Assembly: GCF_003591005.1 (NCBI RefSeq)
Contig: NZ_QYYD01000008.1
Span: 124,001 to 188,000, forward strand
Length of the DNA stretch: 64,000 nucleotides
Direction of reading: 5' to 3'
Source of the DNA: Rhodopseudomonas palustris
GTDB lineage: Bacteria > Pseudomonadota > Alphaproteobacteria > Rhizobiales > Xanthobacteraceae
Below the pieces are notes generated by a model. That model saw nothing but the letters and a program-made list of their open reading frames with translations. It searched no databases and had not been told where the DNA came from. How positions within the stretch are numbered: position 1 is the stretch's first letter; each line of letters opens with the position of its first letter. Positions 53,440 to 63,470 of the stretch are shown here, in pieces. Made by a program: the position numbers and the translations under genes.

Positions 53440-53883
53440 TCACTTCGGGTCCGGCACGGTCAGCTCGGTCTCATTGGTGTCGACCACGAAGACGGCGAGC
53501 AGTTTGGCAGGCTTGGTGGTACTTGCATTGGCGCTGACGCCGTGGTGGTCGCCCGGCAGTTCTGTCCAGTTTTCGCCGACGGCGTAGACCTTCTCCGGTC
53601 CGTCATTAACCTTGCTTCGCACCTCGCCCTCGAGCACCGTGGCGTAGATGATCGCCGAGCGCGCGTGCGTATGGGGCGGAGACGAGCCGCCCGGCCCGTA
53701 TTCGACCAACACACCCTTGAGGCTCTTGCCCGGCACGCCGGGCAGCGCATGATGATACACCAGCTTCACCGTGGCGTTGGTGGCGCCGGCGAGCCGATCG
53801 GCGCGCCCCATCTGCTCGGAATGCGCCCCGACGGGTGTCGCGACGAGCTGTGCCGCGACGAGCAAGGCTGCTGGTTTCCACAT
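53440..53883 (-). CDS. Exported cupin-domain protein
   Basis: A 147-residue periplasmic beta-barrel protein. A signal peptide covers about 1-20 (MWKPAALLVAAQLVATPVGA). Cupin motif 1 is PPHTHARSAIIYATVLEGEV with His ligands, and motif 2 is ENWTELPGDHHGVSANAS. Such cupins bind a metal and act in small-molecule or stress roles. ATG 53883 has a strong GGGAGG; an upstream ATG at 53898 overlaps that site. Function beyond the fold is unknown. Confidence 0.83.
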   Translation of the reverse strand: MWKPAALLVAAQLVATPVGAHSEQMGRADRLAGATNATVKLVYHHALPGVPGKSLKGVLVEYGPGGSSPPHTHARSAIIYATVLEGEVRSKVNDGPEKVYAVGENWTELPGDHHGVSANASTTKPAKLLAVFVVDTNETELTVPDPK

Positions 53884-53901
53884 CTGCCGACCTCCCATGG
53901 C

Positions 53902-54660
53902 TTAGACGAGCGCCGCGGCGCGCTGGACGCCCCACGCCGCGAAATCGATCCGGCCGAGCCGCGCATCCGCGAGCGGCACCAGCGACAGCCGGTCGAGCCT
54001 GCTGCCGAAATACGCCCACTCCGGATCGGACCGGACCTGACGCCGGTCGTTCGCCAAAGCCAGATAACGGCCGACGAACTCGTCGAACGGTGCACGCTCG
54101 GGCCCGGCGATCTCGATCGTGCCATTGCGCGGCTTCGACTGTGCGGTCTCCGCCACGATCGCCGCGACGTCATCGGCGGCGATCGGCTGAAACAGGCCGG
54201 CGGCGACGTGGATGACGCCGCCCTTGTCTCCGGCGTCGGCGATGGTGCCGATGAATTCCATGAACTGCGTCGAGCGGATAATGGTGTACGGCACGCCGGA
54301 GCGTTTGACGGCATTTTCCTGGTCAACCTTGGCCTGGAAATACGCGTTGCCCTGCAGCCGGTCGGTGCCGACGATCGACAGCACGACATGATGCTGCACG
54401 CCCGCGCGCACCTCCGCCGCAACCAGGTTCGCCTCATGCTGATTGAAGAAGTCGATCACGGCCGGCGGCTCGAACGAAGGCGAATTGGCGAGGTCGACGA
54501 CGACGTCCGCGCCGATCAGAACGGCGTCGAGCCCATCGCCCGTCACCGTGTTGACGCCCGTGCTCGGCGCCGCCGCCACCGCGTCGTGACCAGCCCTCCG
54601 CAAGAGTTTGATGGTCTTAGACCCGATCAGGCCGGTGCCTCCGATGACGACGATCCGCAT
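53902..54660 (-). CDS. NmrA-like NAD(P)-binding protein (atypical SDR)
   Basis: A 252-residue Rossmann-fold protein starting MRIVVIGGTGLIGSKTIKLL (GxxGxxG). NmrA-type features are present: VVVDLANSPSFEPPAVIDFF, VVLSIVGTDRLQGNAYFQAK, YTIIRSTQFMEFI and AADDVAAIVAETA. This group senses or reduces with NAD(P)H. No Tyr-x-x-x-Lys is required. AAGGA lies upstream of ATG 54660. It sits between the cupin and hydrolase genes on the same strand. Confidence 0.85.
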   Translation of the reverse strand: MRIVVIGGTGLIGSKTIKLLRRAGHDAVAAAPSTGVNTVTGDGLDAVLIGADVVVDLANSPSFEPPAVIDFFNQHEANLVAAEVRAGVQHHVVLSIVGTDRLQGNAYFQAKVDQENAVKRSGVPYTIIRSTQFMEFIGTIADAGDKGGVIHVAAGLFQPIAADDVAAIVAETAQSKPRNGTIEIAGPERAPFDEFVGRYLALANDRRQVRSDPEWAYFGSRLDRLSLVPLADARLGRIDFAAWGVQRAAALV

Positions 54661-54734
54661 GGTCGATCCTTTTGCTGATTGGAATTTGGTGTCCCGGCGG
54701 CAAGAGCCGCGCCGCCGGTCACGCCTCCGAGCGA

Positions 54735-55718
54735 CTACGCTTTGACGAAAGCGAGCAGATCGGGATTCACCACGTCGGCGTGGGTGGTGCACATGCCGTG
54801 CGGGAACTTCGGATAGGTTTTCAGCGTGCTGCGCTTGAGCAGCTTGGCGGACAACGGCGCGGAATCGGCGATCGGCACGATCTGGTCGTCTTCGCCGTGC
54901 ATCACCAGGGCGGGCACGTCGATCGCCTTGAGGTCTTCGGTGAAGTCGGTCTCGGAGAACGCCTTGATGCCGTCGTAATGCGCGTTGGCGGCGCCCATCA
55001 TGCCCTGCCGCCACCAATTGTGCACGACGCTCTGGATCGTCTCCACGCCCGGCCGGTTGAAGCCGTAGAATGGGCCTGACGGAAAATCGATGTAGAACTG
55101 GCTGCGATTGGCCGCGAGGCTGTCGCGCAGGCCGTCGAACACTTCGATCGGCAGGCCGCCCGGATTGCTCGCAGTCTTCACCATCAGCGGCGGCACCGCG
55201 CCGATGATGATCAGCTTGGCAACGCGGCCCTGCGGCAGGCCGTGGCGCGCGACGTAGCGCGTCGCCTCGCCGCCGCCGGTCGAGTGGCCGACATGGATCG
55301 CCCTGCGCAGGTCGAGATGTTCGGCGACCGCGGCCGCGTCGGCGGCGTAGTGATCCATGTCGTGGCCGTCCGCGACCTGCGTCGAGCGGCCGTGGCCGCG
55401 TCGATCGATCCCGATGACGCGGTAGCCATGCTTGAGGAAGAACAGCATCTGCGTGTCCCAGTCGTCGGACGACAGCGGCCAGCCATGATGGAACACGATC
55501 GGCTGTGCGGATCTCGGGCCCCAATCCTTGTAGTAGATATCGACCTTGTCCTTGGTGGTGACATAGCTCATCGGGTCGGTCCTTTTGCTGGCGAACGGTG
55601 ACACTGGCGAGTCGGCGCGCGCGAAACCGGGCGGCGCGCACAGTGCACCGACGAGGCCGGCGGCACCGATCATCACGGCACGCCGATCGATCGCCCTGGC
55701 TTGCTTCGAGCCTTGCAT
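54735..55718 (-). CDS. Exported alpha/beta hydrolase, non-heme chloroperoxidase-like
   Basis: A 327-residue hydrolase. Residues about 1-35 look like a Tat signal ([19 protein letters not shown], ending ARA). The catalytic part starts [17 protein letters not shown] and has [14 protein letters not shown] (oxyanion), [14 protein letters not shown] (nucleophile Ser), [10 protein letters not shown] (Asp) and a final PHGMCTTH (His). Length and residues match the chloroperoxidase/perhydrolase group. ATG 55718 has AAAGGAG. An internal ATG at 55572 also has AAGGA and would give the cytosolic form. Confidence 0.87.
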   Translation of the reverse strand: MQGSKQARAIDRRAVMIGAAGLVGALCAPPGFARADSPVSPFASKRTDPMSYVTTKDKVDIYYKDWGPRSAQPIVFHHGWPLSSDDWDTQMLFFLKHGYRVIGIDRRGHGRSTQVADGHDMDHYAADAAAVAEHLDLRRAIHVGHSTGGGEATRYVARHGLPQGRVAKLIIIGAVPPLMVKTASNPGGLPIEVFDGLRDSLAANRSQFYIDFPSGPFYGFNRPGVETIQSVVHNWWRQGMMGAANAHYDGIKAFSETDFTEDLKAIDVPALVMHGEDDQIVPIADSAPLSAKLLKRSTLKTYPKFPHGMCTTHADVVNPDLLAFVKA

Positions 55719-56072
55719 CGCGAGCTCCTTTGATGAGGGCGCGCCACCCCGGCGCACCCGACCTCACGATGCCAAGCTAGGAGCCTCGCCGTCCGAACGC
55801 GATTGTACGGACGATCAGCCGGCCCTATGCGAAGGTGTAGGTCCGACGCCATCGGCCGCCGACATCGGCGCGTCGCCGCTTCAAATTCCACGCGGGGCAA
55901 TTAGCAGCATCCCGGGCGTGGTGTTCCGACGTTGTTCATGCGGGTTCGCGGCGTCGCGGCTCGTGAGACCGGAATGCGGCCTATCATCGTTGCCATCCGA
56001 TGTCGCAGTCGCCTACTATCGATCCCGCAGACGATCGAAAAGATCGCGCCGAGAAGAATGGGATGGATACAA
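55719..56072. promoter_or_regulatory. Divergent region with inverted repeat GTCCG-N12-CGGAC
   Basis: About 350 nt between the exported hydrolase and the second binding protein. The inverted repeat at 55791-55812 is 73-94 nt upstream of the hydrolase start and could be an operator for a nearby regulator. No other element was recognised and no gene is supported. Confidence 0.4.
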
Positions 56073-57290
56073 ATGAGACTGATCAAACTTGCGGCCGTGA
56101 TTGCGGCCACGTCGTTGCTTGCGCCTGGCGCCGCGCTCGCGCAGAAGGCCTACGGCCCCGGCGCCAGCGACACCGAGATCAAGATCGGCAATTTCGTGCC
56201 CTACAGCGGCCCGGCCTCGGCCTACGGGATCGTCGGCCAGGTCGAGATCGCTTATGCCAAGATGCTGAACGACAATGGCGGCATCAACGGCCGCAAGATC
56301 AACTTCCTCTCGTATGACGACGCTTATTCGCCGGCGAAAGCAGTCGAGCAAGCCCGCAAGCTGGTCGAAGGCGACGAGGTGCTGTTCTTGTACCAGACGC
56401 TCGGCACGCCATCGAACACCGCCGTGATGAAGTACTTGAACCAGAAGAAGGTGCCGCAGCTGATGGTGTCGAGCGGCGGTACGCGGTTCGGCGACGATCC
56501 CAAGACCTATCCGTGGACGATGCCGTTCAATCCGCCCTACCAGGCGGAAGGCCGGATCTATGCCAAGTGGATCCTCGCAACCCATCCGAACGCCAAGATC
56601 GCCGTGCTGGTCGCGAATGACGATTACGGCAAGGACATCTACAAGGGCGTCAAGGACGGGCTCGGCGCCAAGACGTCGATGATCATTTCGGAAGCGACTT
56701 ACGATTTGACCGATCCGACCATCGACTCGCAGATGGCCAAGCTCAAGGCTTCGGGCGCCGACATGTTCCTCAATTTGTCGACTCCAAAATTCGCCGCGTT
56801 GGCGATCCGCAAGCTGGGCGAACTCGGCTGGAAGCCGATCCACGTTCTCAACAACGTGTCGGCATCGGTGGGTGCCGTGATCAAGCCCGCCGGCATGGAC
56901 TTTGCGCAGGATGCGATCACTGCGAGCTACATCAAGGATCCGACCGACCCGACCTGGCAGAACGATCCGGGCATGAAAGAGTGGGGCGCATTCCTGGACA
57001 AATACATGCCGGGCGCCGATCGCTCGAACGGCCTGCTGCTGTATGGCTACGGCGCCGCGCAGACGCTCGAGCATATCCTGAAGCAGGCCGGCGATAACCT
57101 GACGCGGGACAACATCATGAAGGTCGCGACCAGCCTGAAGGGCTACGCACCGTCGGCGCTGCTGCCGGGGATCACCATGAACACCTCCCCGACCGACCAC
57201 TTCCCGATCGAACAGATGCAACTAATGCGCTTCAAGGGAGACCGCTGGGAAATGTTCGGCGACGTGATCGAGGCCAAGCTGACGAACTAG
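56073..57290 (+). CDS. ABC transporter substrate-binding protein (branched-chain amino acid type)
   Basis: A 405-residue periplasmic binding protein. The signal peptide (MRLIKLAAVIAATSLLAPGA, cut near LAQ) is followed by DTEIKIGNFVPYSGPASAYG. MLNDNGGINGRKINFLSYDD, KIAVLVANDDYGKDIYKG and LGELGWKPIHVLNNVSAS are LivJ-like family blocks. It is a second orphan without permease genes in the window. Start ATG 56073 was chosen because it gives a clean signal peptide; ATG 56058 is five codons upstream. Substrate unknown. Confidence 0.87.
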   Translation: MRLIKLAAVIAATSLLAPGAALAQKAYGPGASDTEIKIGNFVPYSGPASAYGIVGQVEIAYAKMLNDNGGINGRKINFLSYDDAYSPAKAVEQARKLVEGDEVLFLYQTLGTPSNTAVMKYLNQKKVPQLMVSSGGTRFGDDPKTYPWTMPFNPPYQAEGRIYAKWILATHPNAKIAVLVANDDYGKDIYKGVKDGLGAKTSMIISEATYDLTDPTIDSQMAKLKASGADMFLNLSTPKFAALAIRKLGELGWKPIHVLNNVSASVGAVIKPAGMDFAQDAITASYIKDPTDPTWQNDPGMKEWGAFLDKYMPGADRSNGLLLYGYGAAQTLEHILKQAGDNLTRDNIMKVATSLKGYAPSALLPGITMNTSPTDHFPIEQMQLMRFKGDRWEMFGDVIEAKLTN

Positions 57291-57398
57291 TCGGGCTCGT
57301 CGCGACGACGACGTCATGCGCGGGCCGACCCCGCGTATGACGTCCATCGCAAGGCGAGCCGTGCGATCCTTCGATTTGGTTGTCGAACAGCAGTGCGT

Positions 57399-58043
57399 TC
57401 ACCGTTGTGCAGGGTCTTGTACGCGCCAGCGGGCCCGCTTTCTCCACACCCGCAGGTCGACCATGACCGTTGCGGCCGCAGCGACGACCAGCGCGCACAG
57501 CGCCGCCTTCGACATCGTTTCCATCGTCCCCTCGATCAGCATGCCGTGAACGACGCTGCCCATGACGATCACCACGGCAAGCAGCATGTGGGCGATCCGC
57601 CACCGCCGCGGCCCCAAGCCCAATCGTCGGCGGAAGGCTGCGAGCAGCGCGACGGCAAAGATCGCCCACATCGCGACCACGCCCCACGGGGAAAACGGCG
57701 TCGGCGACGTGAAGGTGAGAGCGTCGATCATGTCCGGCGGGCTGGTGTACCACAGACCGGCGACGTGGATCAGCACCGCGACCACCAGCGTGCCGCCGAT
57801 CCAGCGATGCGTACGCCGCGCGCGCCAGGCCGACACCCCCGGCAAATATCCGCCGATCAGCAAAGGCTGAACCAGAACGAGACCGAGTGCGACGATGCCG
57901 GCGAACCCGGCCACGATATAGACCGGATCCCGCCATTTGAGCAGAGGACTCATGGCTGCGGCGATGATCGGGACGCCGATGGCTGTCGCAAGGGCCATCC
58001 AAATCAGCGTCGCCCTCACCCGGTTCACGCCTTGAGGATCCAC
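57399..58043 (-). CDS. Ferric reductase-like transmembrane protein
   Basis: A 214-residue inner-membrane protein with about six helices and no flavin domain. Conserved His positions fit heme coordination in the ferric-reductase-like fold: RRTHRWIGGTLVVAVLIHVAG (two His 13 apart) and RWRIAHMLLAVVIVMGSVVHG (two His, 13 apart). It is likely a b-type cytochrome passing electrons across the membrane. The GTG start at 58043 is uncertain. It follows the dioxygenase-like gene by 4 bp on the same strand, so they probably work together. Confidence 0.77.
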   Translation of the reverse strand: MDPQGVNRVRATLIWMALATAIGVPIIAAAMSPLLKWRDPVYIVAGFAGIVALGLVLVQPLLIGGYLPGVSAWRARRTHRWIGGTLVVAVLIHVAGLWYTSPPDMIDALTFTSPTPFSPWGVVAMWAIFAVALLAAFRRRLGLGPRRWRIAHMLLAVVIVMGSVVHGMLIEGTMETMSKAALCALVVAAAATVMVDLRVWRKRARWRVQDPAQR

Positions 58044-58047
58044 TCAG

Positions 58048-58536
58048 TCAGGCCGGCTGCAGGACGAAATGTGCTTCCATGCTGGTGTCTTTGGCGCTGC
58101 GCATGACTGGACGCAGGAATACGGTTTTGAACTCGCCGCTGTCATAAGCGAGGTGCCCATGCGGCTGGCCGAACACCGGAATGATCTGCGGCATCTCGAG
58201 ACGGAACTCGCCGTCCTTGTTCGTGAGCGTGGCGCCGTGACTGCGCTGCTCGTGCTCCTGCCCTTCGACCGTATGCGCCCAAATCTGGATGCGCTGCCCG
58301 GCGAGCGGAGCGCCGTCGCCCGCACGCCGAACGGTTCCGGTCATCCAAAAACCTCCGCCGCCGATCCGCTCCACGATCGGGGCGCCTTTGCGATAGTTGT
58401 TAGCCCCGCCCGACATCGACGAGGTCGGCGCGAGCCCTTCCGCGCGGGCGGGCTGCAGCAGCCCGGACATGCCGGCCGCCAGAACGGAACCTCCGCCAAC
58501 GAGGAGCGTGCGGCGATTCAAGACAACCGTGCTCAT
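58048..58536 (-). CDS. Exported intradiol-dioxygenase-like protein
   Basis: A 162-residue protein with a Tat-like signal (VLNRRTLLVGGGSVLAAGMS, cut near ARA). The mature part has the transthyretin-like beta fold of intradiol ring-cleavage dioxygenases: FWMTGTVRRAGDGAPLAGQR, IQIWAHT, TNKDGEFRLEMPQ and FGQPHGHLAYD. The iron ligands of true dioxygenases (two Tyr, two His) are only partly recognisable, so enzymatic activity is unproved. ATG 58536 has AAGGG 6 nt upstream. The ferric-reductase-like protein follows 4 bp downstream, hinting at a periplasmic redox pair. Confidence 0.72.
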   Translation of the reverse strand: MSTVVLNRRTLLVGGGSVLAAGMSGLLQPARAEGLAPTSSMSGGANNYRKGAPIVERIGGGGFWMTGTVRRAGDGAPLAGQRIQIWAHTVEGQEHEQRSHGATLTNKDGEFRLEMPQIIPVFGQPHGHLAYDSGEFKTVFLRPVMRSAKDTSMEAHFVLQPA

Positions 58537-58771
58537 GTTCATCCCTTCCTCAAGATTGGCGACTGCCGCGACGTCACAGCAGTCTTCTGAACTTAGCGGA
58601 GATGCTCTGGAATAACAGCCGAGGCCGTCGAGGACACTGCGAGCCGCAATAAAAGTCTTGTGAACAGGAGAAGCATTGCCCGGCGCGATGCGGACGGATG
58701 GAACATTGGCAGACACAAAATCCAGCGGCTGCGGCGCAACGTAGCAGGCACGTCGTTCGCCGGGCGCCGGA

Positions 58772-59453
<682 letters not shown>

Positions 59454-59461
<8 letters not shown>

Positions 59462-60680
59462 GGATCGCCACCACCGGATCGAGCCTTGCCGCGCGCAGCG
59501 CGGGCGCGATCGCCGCTGCCACGCCGGTGAGCGTCGCCAGCAGCGACGACGCGATGAACAGTTCGGAGTCCAGGATCAGCGGAAATAGTTCGCTGCCGTC
59601 GACCTGGCGCGCCGACCGGTGCCACGCGAACAGCGCCAGCGCACCGAGGCCGGAGCCGATCGCCGCGCCCACGAAGCCCAGCAGGCCACCCTGTATCAGA
59701 AAGACGCGGAGGATCTGGCCGCGCCGCGTGCCCATGGCGCGCAGGATGCCGATGTCCTTCGAGCGCTGGATCACCGAGACGATCAGCACCGCGGCGATGC
59801 CGAACGCCACCGACAATCCGACGAACAGCCGGATCAGCGTGTTGGAATTCTGCTGCGCCTTGACAGCGGTGAAGAACTGCGCGTTGGTGCGGATCCAGCT
59901 CTCGGCTTTCACCGGCAACGTCGCCTGGATCTCCTGCGCGGCGCTCTCGGCGGTGTAGATGTCCGCCACGGTGATGTCGATCGACGTGATGCCGCCGATC
60001 AGGCCGAGCATGCTCTGGGCGTTGCGCAGCGTCACGAAGGTGTTGCGCTGGTTGGCGGCCTTGTTGCCGAAATCGAAGATGCCCTTGATGGTGAGGATGC
60101 GATTGCCGGCGAGCGGCGTCGAGACGATGATCTTGTCGCCGAGCGACGCGCCGAGATCGCGCGCCAGTTCGACGCCGATCAGGATGCCCTCGGTGGTGAT
60201 CTGGGCTTCGCCGGCGATGATGAAATCCGGCACCTTGACGATCTGAAAATAGATCTCGGGCTCGATGCCGTACAGCGTGATGGCCCGGCTGGTGTCGCCG
60301 CGCAGCGCCAGCGCCGAGCCCGACGCCGTGGCGGCGGCGTGGACGACGTCCGGCCGCGCCTGCATTTCGGCGCGGAGTTTCGGCCACTGATCGATCGAGA
60401 TCATCCGCTGCGTCGGTCGCTGCACCGTCGCGATCTCGACGGTGTCCGGCTCGTCGCGCAGCGGCCGCGCCACCTGATCGGGCGGGATCAGCTGGATCTG
60501 GGGCTGCGAGGTCAGCACGCGCTTGATGAAGTTGGCCTGCAGCCCGGCCAGCATCGCCGACATGAAAACGATGACGCCGACCCCGATGGCGATGCCGCCG
60601 ACAATCACCAGTGTCTGTGTGGCGCCGTCGAGCAGGAAGCGCACGGCGGCGATCCACTCGAATGGCAGCCAGCGCTTCAC
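59454..60680 (-). CDS. ABC transporter permease, FtsX/MacB type
   Basis: A 408-residue inner-membrane permease. Layout is one N-terminal helix (near 20-45: [20 protein letters not shown]), a ~200-residue periplasmic domain, then three helices (from [19 protein letters not shown] on). [19 protein letters not shown] is the FtsX/LolC-like coupling segment and [17 protein letters not shown] the usual end. Its ATG overlaps the adaptor stop by 4 bp. It would move a lipid, peptide or drug by a mechanotransmission mechanism; substrate unknown. Confidence 0.9.
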
Positions 60681-61945
60681 GGCACCACCACGCGGACGCG
60701 ATCCCCGGGCTTTACGCCGGTGGCGAGCGGGATCACGCGATCGCCTGGAGCGAGGCCATCGAGGATCTCGTAGGCACCAACGCCGCGCAGCCCGAGCCGG
60801 ACCGGCTGGCGCACGGCGCGGCCATGCTCGGCCTTCAGCACATAGGGCGCCGTCGTCGCGTCGTTGACGGCGCGCGCCGCGATCACCACCGCATTGTCGC
60901 GGCGGGCAGTAGCGATGTCGACCGACACCGTCATGTCCTGGCGCAGATAGTCCGGCGGCTCCTCGACCTTCAGCTTGATCTCGACCGAGGCGCGGTTGAT
61001 GTCGACCGATGGGTTGATGTAGCTGAGCGTCGCCTTGAAGCGTCTGTCCGGGTAGGCGTCGGCCGAGGCCAGCGCCTGCTGGCCGAGCGCGAGCTGGCCG
61101 AGATTTTTCTCGTCGATCTGCACCACGATCTGGCTGTCCCCCGCCGGCGCCAACACCAGCAGCGCCTTGCCGGGCTGCACCACGCTGCCGCGTTCGACCT
61201 TGCGGGTGATCAGCACGCCGTCGCGCGGCGCGACGATGCTGGCATAGCCGAGCCGCGCCCGCGTGGTATTGAGCGTGGCGCGGGCCTGGCCGAGCTGGGT
61301 TTCGGCCATGACGTAGTCGCTGCCGACCGGGCTCGACGTATAGACCTGCAATTCGGCGGTCCGCACCAGGGTGCGGGCGACGTCGAGATTCTTGGTCGCC
61401 TCGTCGAGGGTCGCTTTGGTCCCGTAGCCCGATGCCGCCAGCTTCGAGGCGCGCGCATAGGCCGCTTCGGCGTTAAGCAGATTGGCCCTTGCCTGCTGCA
61501 GCGATTGATCGGCGGCCGGCTTGGTCAACTCGCGGAGCTGGCGTACCCGCGCTTCGGCCTGCGCCACCGCGCCTTCGGCCTGCACCACCGCGGCCCTCAA
61601 TTCGCTCGCCTCGATCGCGATCAGCTGCTGGCCCTCGCGAACGACCTCGCCTTCGTGCACCAGCACGTCGGCGACCGTGCCGGTGATCTGGCTGCCGATC
61701 TCGACGCGGTACGGGGTCTCGATATGCCCCGACGCGACCACGCTCTGCACCAGATTGGCGCGCTCGGCCACGACGGCGGCGACCTGCGGCCCGAGCATCA
61801 GCCGCGCCAGACCGAGCCCGGCCGCGAGCACCACCAGCCCGCCGGCGAGCAACGACCATTTGCGGCGCCAGACCGCACTCGCCCAGCGACGCCCCGCAGG
61901 CAGCCGTAACGGCGGATCGGCCGGCTGATCGACTTTGCGCAGCAT
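60677..61945 (-). CDS. HlyD/MacA-type periplasmic adaptor
   Basis: A 422-residue membrane fusion protein. It has one N-terminal helix (WSLLAGGLVVLAAGLGLARL), a biotinyl-lipoyl-like part (VVASGHIETPYRVEIGSQIT), a coiled-coil hairpin (AVVQAEGAVAQAEARVRQLR up to TLVRTAELQV), then the second lipoyl half and beta-barrel (SIVAPRDGVLITRKVERGSV). It links the permease to an outer-membrane channel. First gene of the exporter operon; TolC-type partner not in the window. Confidence 0.92.
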   Translation of the reverse strand: MLRKVDQPADPPLRLPAGRRWASAVWRRKWSLLAGGLVVLAAGLGLARLMLGPQVAAVVAERANLVQSVVASGHIETPYRVEIGSQITGTVADVLVHEGEVVREGQQLIAIEASELRAAVVQAEGAVAQAEARVRQLRELTKPAADQSLQQARANLLNAEAAYARASKLAASGYGTKATLDEATKNLDVARTLVRTAELQVYTSSPVGSDYVMAETQLGQARATLNTTRARLGYASIVAPRDGVLITRKVERGSVVQPGKALLVLAPAGDSQIVVQIDEKNLGQLALGQQALASADAYPDRRFKATLSYINPSVDINRASVEIKLKVEEPPDYLRQDMTVSVDIATARRDNAVVIAARAVNDATTAPYVLKAEHGRAVRQPVRLGLRGVGAYEILDGLAPGDRVIPLATGVKPGDRVRVVVP

Positions 61946-62090
61946 GGCATCCTATCGTTGCAATGCCGAGCCGTAGCCCGCGGGCCCGGCGGCGCTATTG
62001 CGGAAGATCAATTGCGCCGACCTCCGCGCATGATCAAATTCCCGTGGTTGTTGCGGACCTTGTCCGCGCTGTTGTCGACAAGGACACCGA

Positions 62091-63113
62091 ATGATCGCCG
62101 CTGTCGTGCTGGTGCTGATCGCTGCCGCGCTGCTGTTCGGCTCCGGCTGGCTGTCCTGCACGATCGCGCGCAGGCTGGAAGCGAAATTTCCGCCGCAGGG
62201 CGTGTTCGTCACCGCCAACGGCGTGAGGATGCACGTGCTCGATCTGCCTCCTGAGCACCCTTCCGATCGCACGCTGCCGACCGTCCTGCTGGTGCATGGC
62301 GCCAATCTCTGCAGCGAGGACATGCGGCTGGCGCTCGGGGCGCGGCTGGCACGACGGCTGCGGGTCATCATCCCGGACCGGCCGGGACAGGGCTACAGCG
62401 CGCCGGGGCTGGGTCCGCTCGCATCCCCCGCCTATCAGGTCACCCTGCTCCGCGAAGTGCTGCGCGAGCGCGGCGTGACCGGCCCGCTGATCGTAGTCGG
62501 ACATTCGTTCGGCGGGTTGATCGCGCTGCGCTATGCGCTCGACAATCCCGACACCGTGCAGGGTCTGGTGGTGATCAACCCGACCACCCATCCGCGCCCC
62601 CACGGCATTCGCTGGATCCAGCGAGCTTTCGACGTGCTGATGAAGCCGTCGATCAACTACACCGTGCTGCCGCCGATGTTCATGGCGATGATGGACCGCG
62701 TCGCGACGCGTATCTTCCGACCGGAGCCGCCGCCGCCCGACTACGCCGAGCGCAGCCGGCTCGGTCTGGCGCTGATGGCGAAGCGGTTTTCCGGCAGCCT
62801 GCAGGAATATTCCGGGCTGCGCGAGCAATTGATCGATCACGTACCGCGTTACCCCGCGGTGCAGGCGCCGACCGTGATCATCGCCGGCAGCGCCGATCCG
62901 GTGGTGCCGCCGCAAATTCATGCCGAGGCGCTGGCGCAAGCGCTACCCCGCGCCCGGATGATCCGGATCCCCGGCGCCGGGCACATGGCGCACCATGCCC
63001 ATGCGGACGCCATCGCCGCCGAGATCGAACGGCTGGCGGGCTGCAGCGGCGGAGCGACCCCGCTGCGGGCGGTGGAGCGCCGGTGGCCAGCCGAGAGCCA
63101 GCAACCGGCTTGA
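62091..63113 (+). CDS. Membrane-anchored alpha/beta hydrolase
   Basis: A 340-residue hydrolase with an N-terminal hydrophobic helix (VVLVLIAAALLFGSGWLSC) that may anchor it. The fold motifs are LLVHGANLCSEDM (oxyanion), VVGHSFGGLIALRYA (nucleophile Ser), IAGSADPVVPPQIH (Asp) and GAGHMAHHAH (His). Such enzymes cleave esters, amides or lactones; the substrate is unknown. It is divergent from the exporter operon (145 bp), and the small exported protein follows on the same strand. Confidence 0.88.
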   Translation: MIAAVVLVLIAAALLFGSGWLSCTIARRLEAKFPPQGVFVTANGVRMHVLDLPPEHPSDRTLPTVLLVHGANLCSEDMRLALGARLARRLRVIIPDRPGQGYSAPGLGPLASPAYQVTLLREVLRERGVTGPLIVVGHSFGGLIALRYALDNPDTVQGLVVINPTTHPRPHGIRWIQRAFDVLMKPSINYTVLPPMFMAMMDRVATRIFRPEPPPPDYAERSRLGLALMAKRFSGSLQEYSGLREQLIDHVPRYPAVQAPTVIIAGSADPVVPPQIHAEALAQALPRARMIRIPGAGHMAHHAHADAIAAEIERLAGCSGGATPLRAVERRWPAESQQPA

Positions 63114-63184
63114 CATCGGCAGGTCCAGCAATGAAACCCGAACCGGTTCAGCCGCGTTCCACCCGACAGGCAGGAGAATCCCGT

Positions 63185-63436
63185 ATGACCGTCTTCAAGC
63201 TGATCTGCGCCGTCGCTGTCGTGTCGCTCGCAGCCAGCGCGCCCGCGGCGGCCAAACACAAGCACCGGCATCACCATCGCCATCACGGCGTGGGCTCGCT
63301 CTACATCCACAATTACGGCCCGCCGGTCTGGCCCGGCCAGACCTATGCCTATTATGACGGTCCGACATCGGCGCTGTGCAAACAGAGCGCCGCGGCCTAT
63401 CGCGGCCAGGATGGCCGCCGGCATCCGTGCTATTGA
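63185..63436 (+). CDS. Small exported His-rich protein (83 aa)
   Basis: Signal peptide (MTVFKLICAVAVVSLAASAP, cut near AAA) followed by KHKHRHHHRHHGVGS, a strongly basic His-rich segment that could bind metal. A Tyr/Pro-rich part and the ending CKQSAAAYRGQDGRRHPCY with two Cys follow. ATG 63185 has AGGAG upstream. No named family recognised. Confidence 0.7.
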   Translation: MTVFKLICAVAVVSLAASAPAAAKHKHRHHHRHHGVGSLYIHNYGPPVWPGQTYAYYDGPTSALCKQSAAAYRGQDGRRHPCY

Positions 63437-63470
63437 TGAACGAGCGCAGCCCAAAACCGGACCTGAGGCC

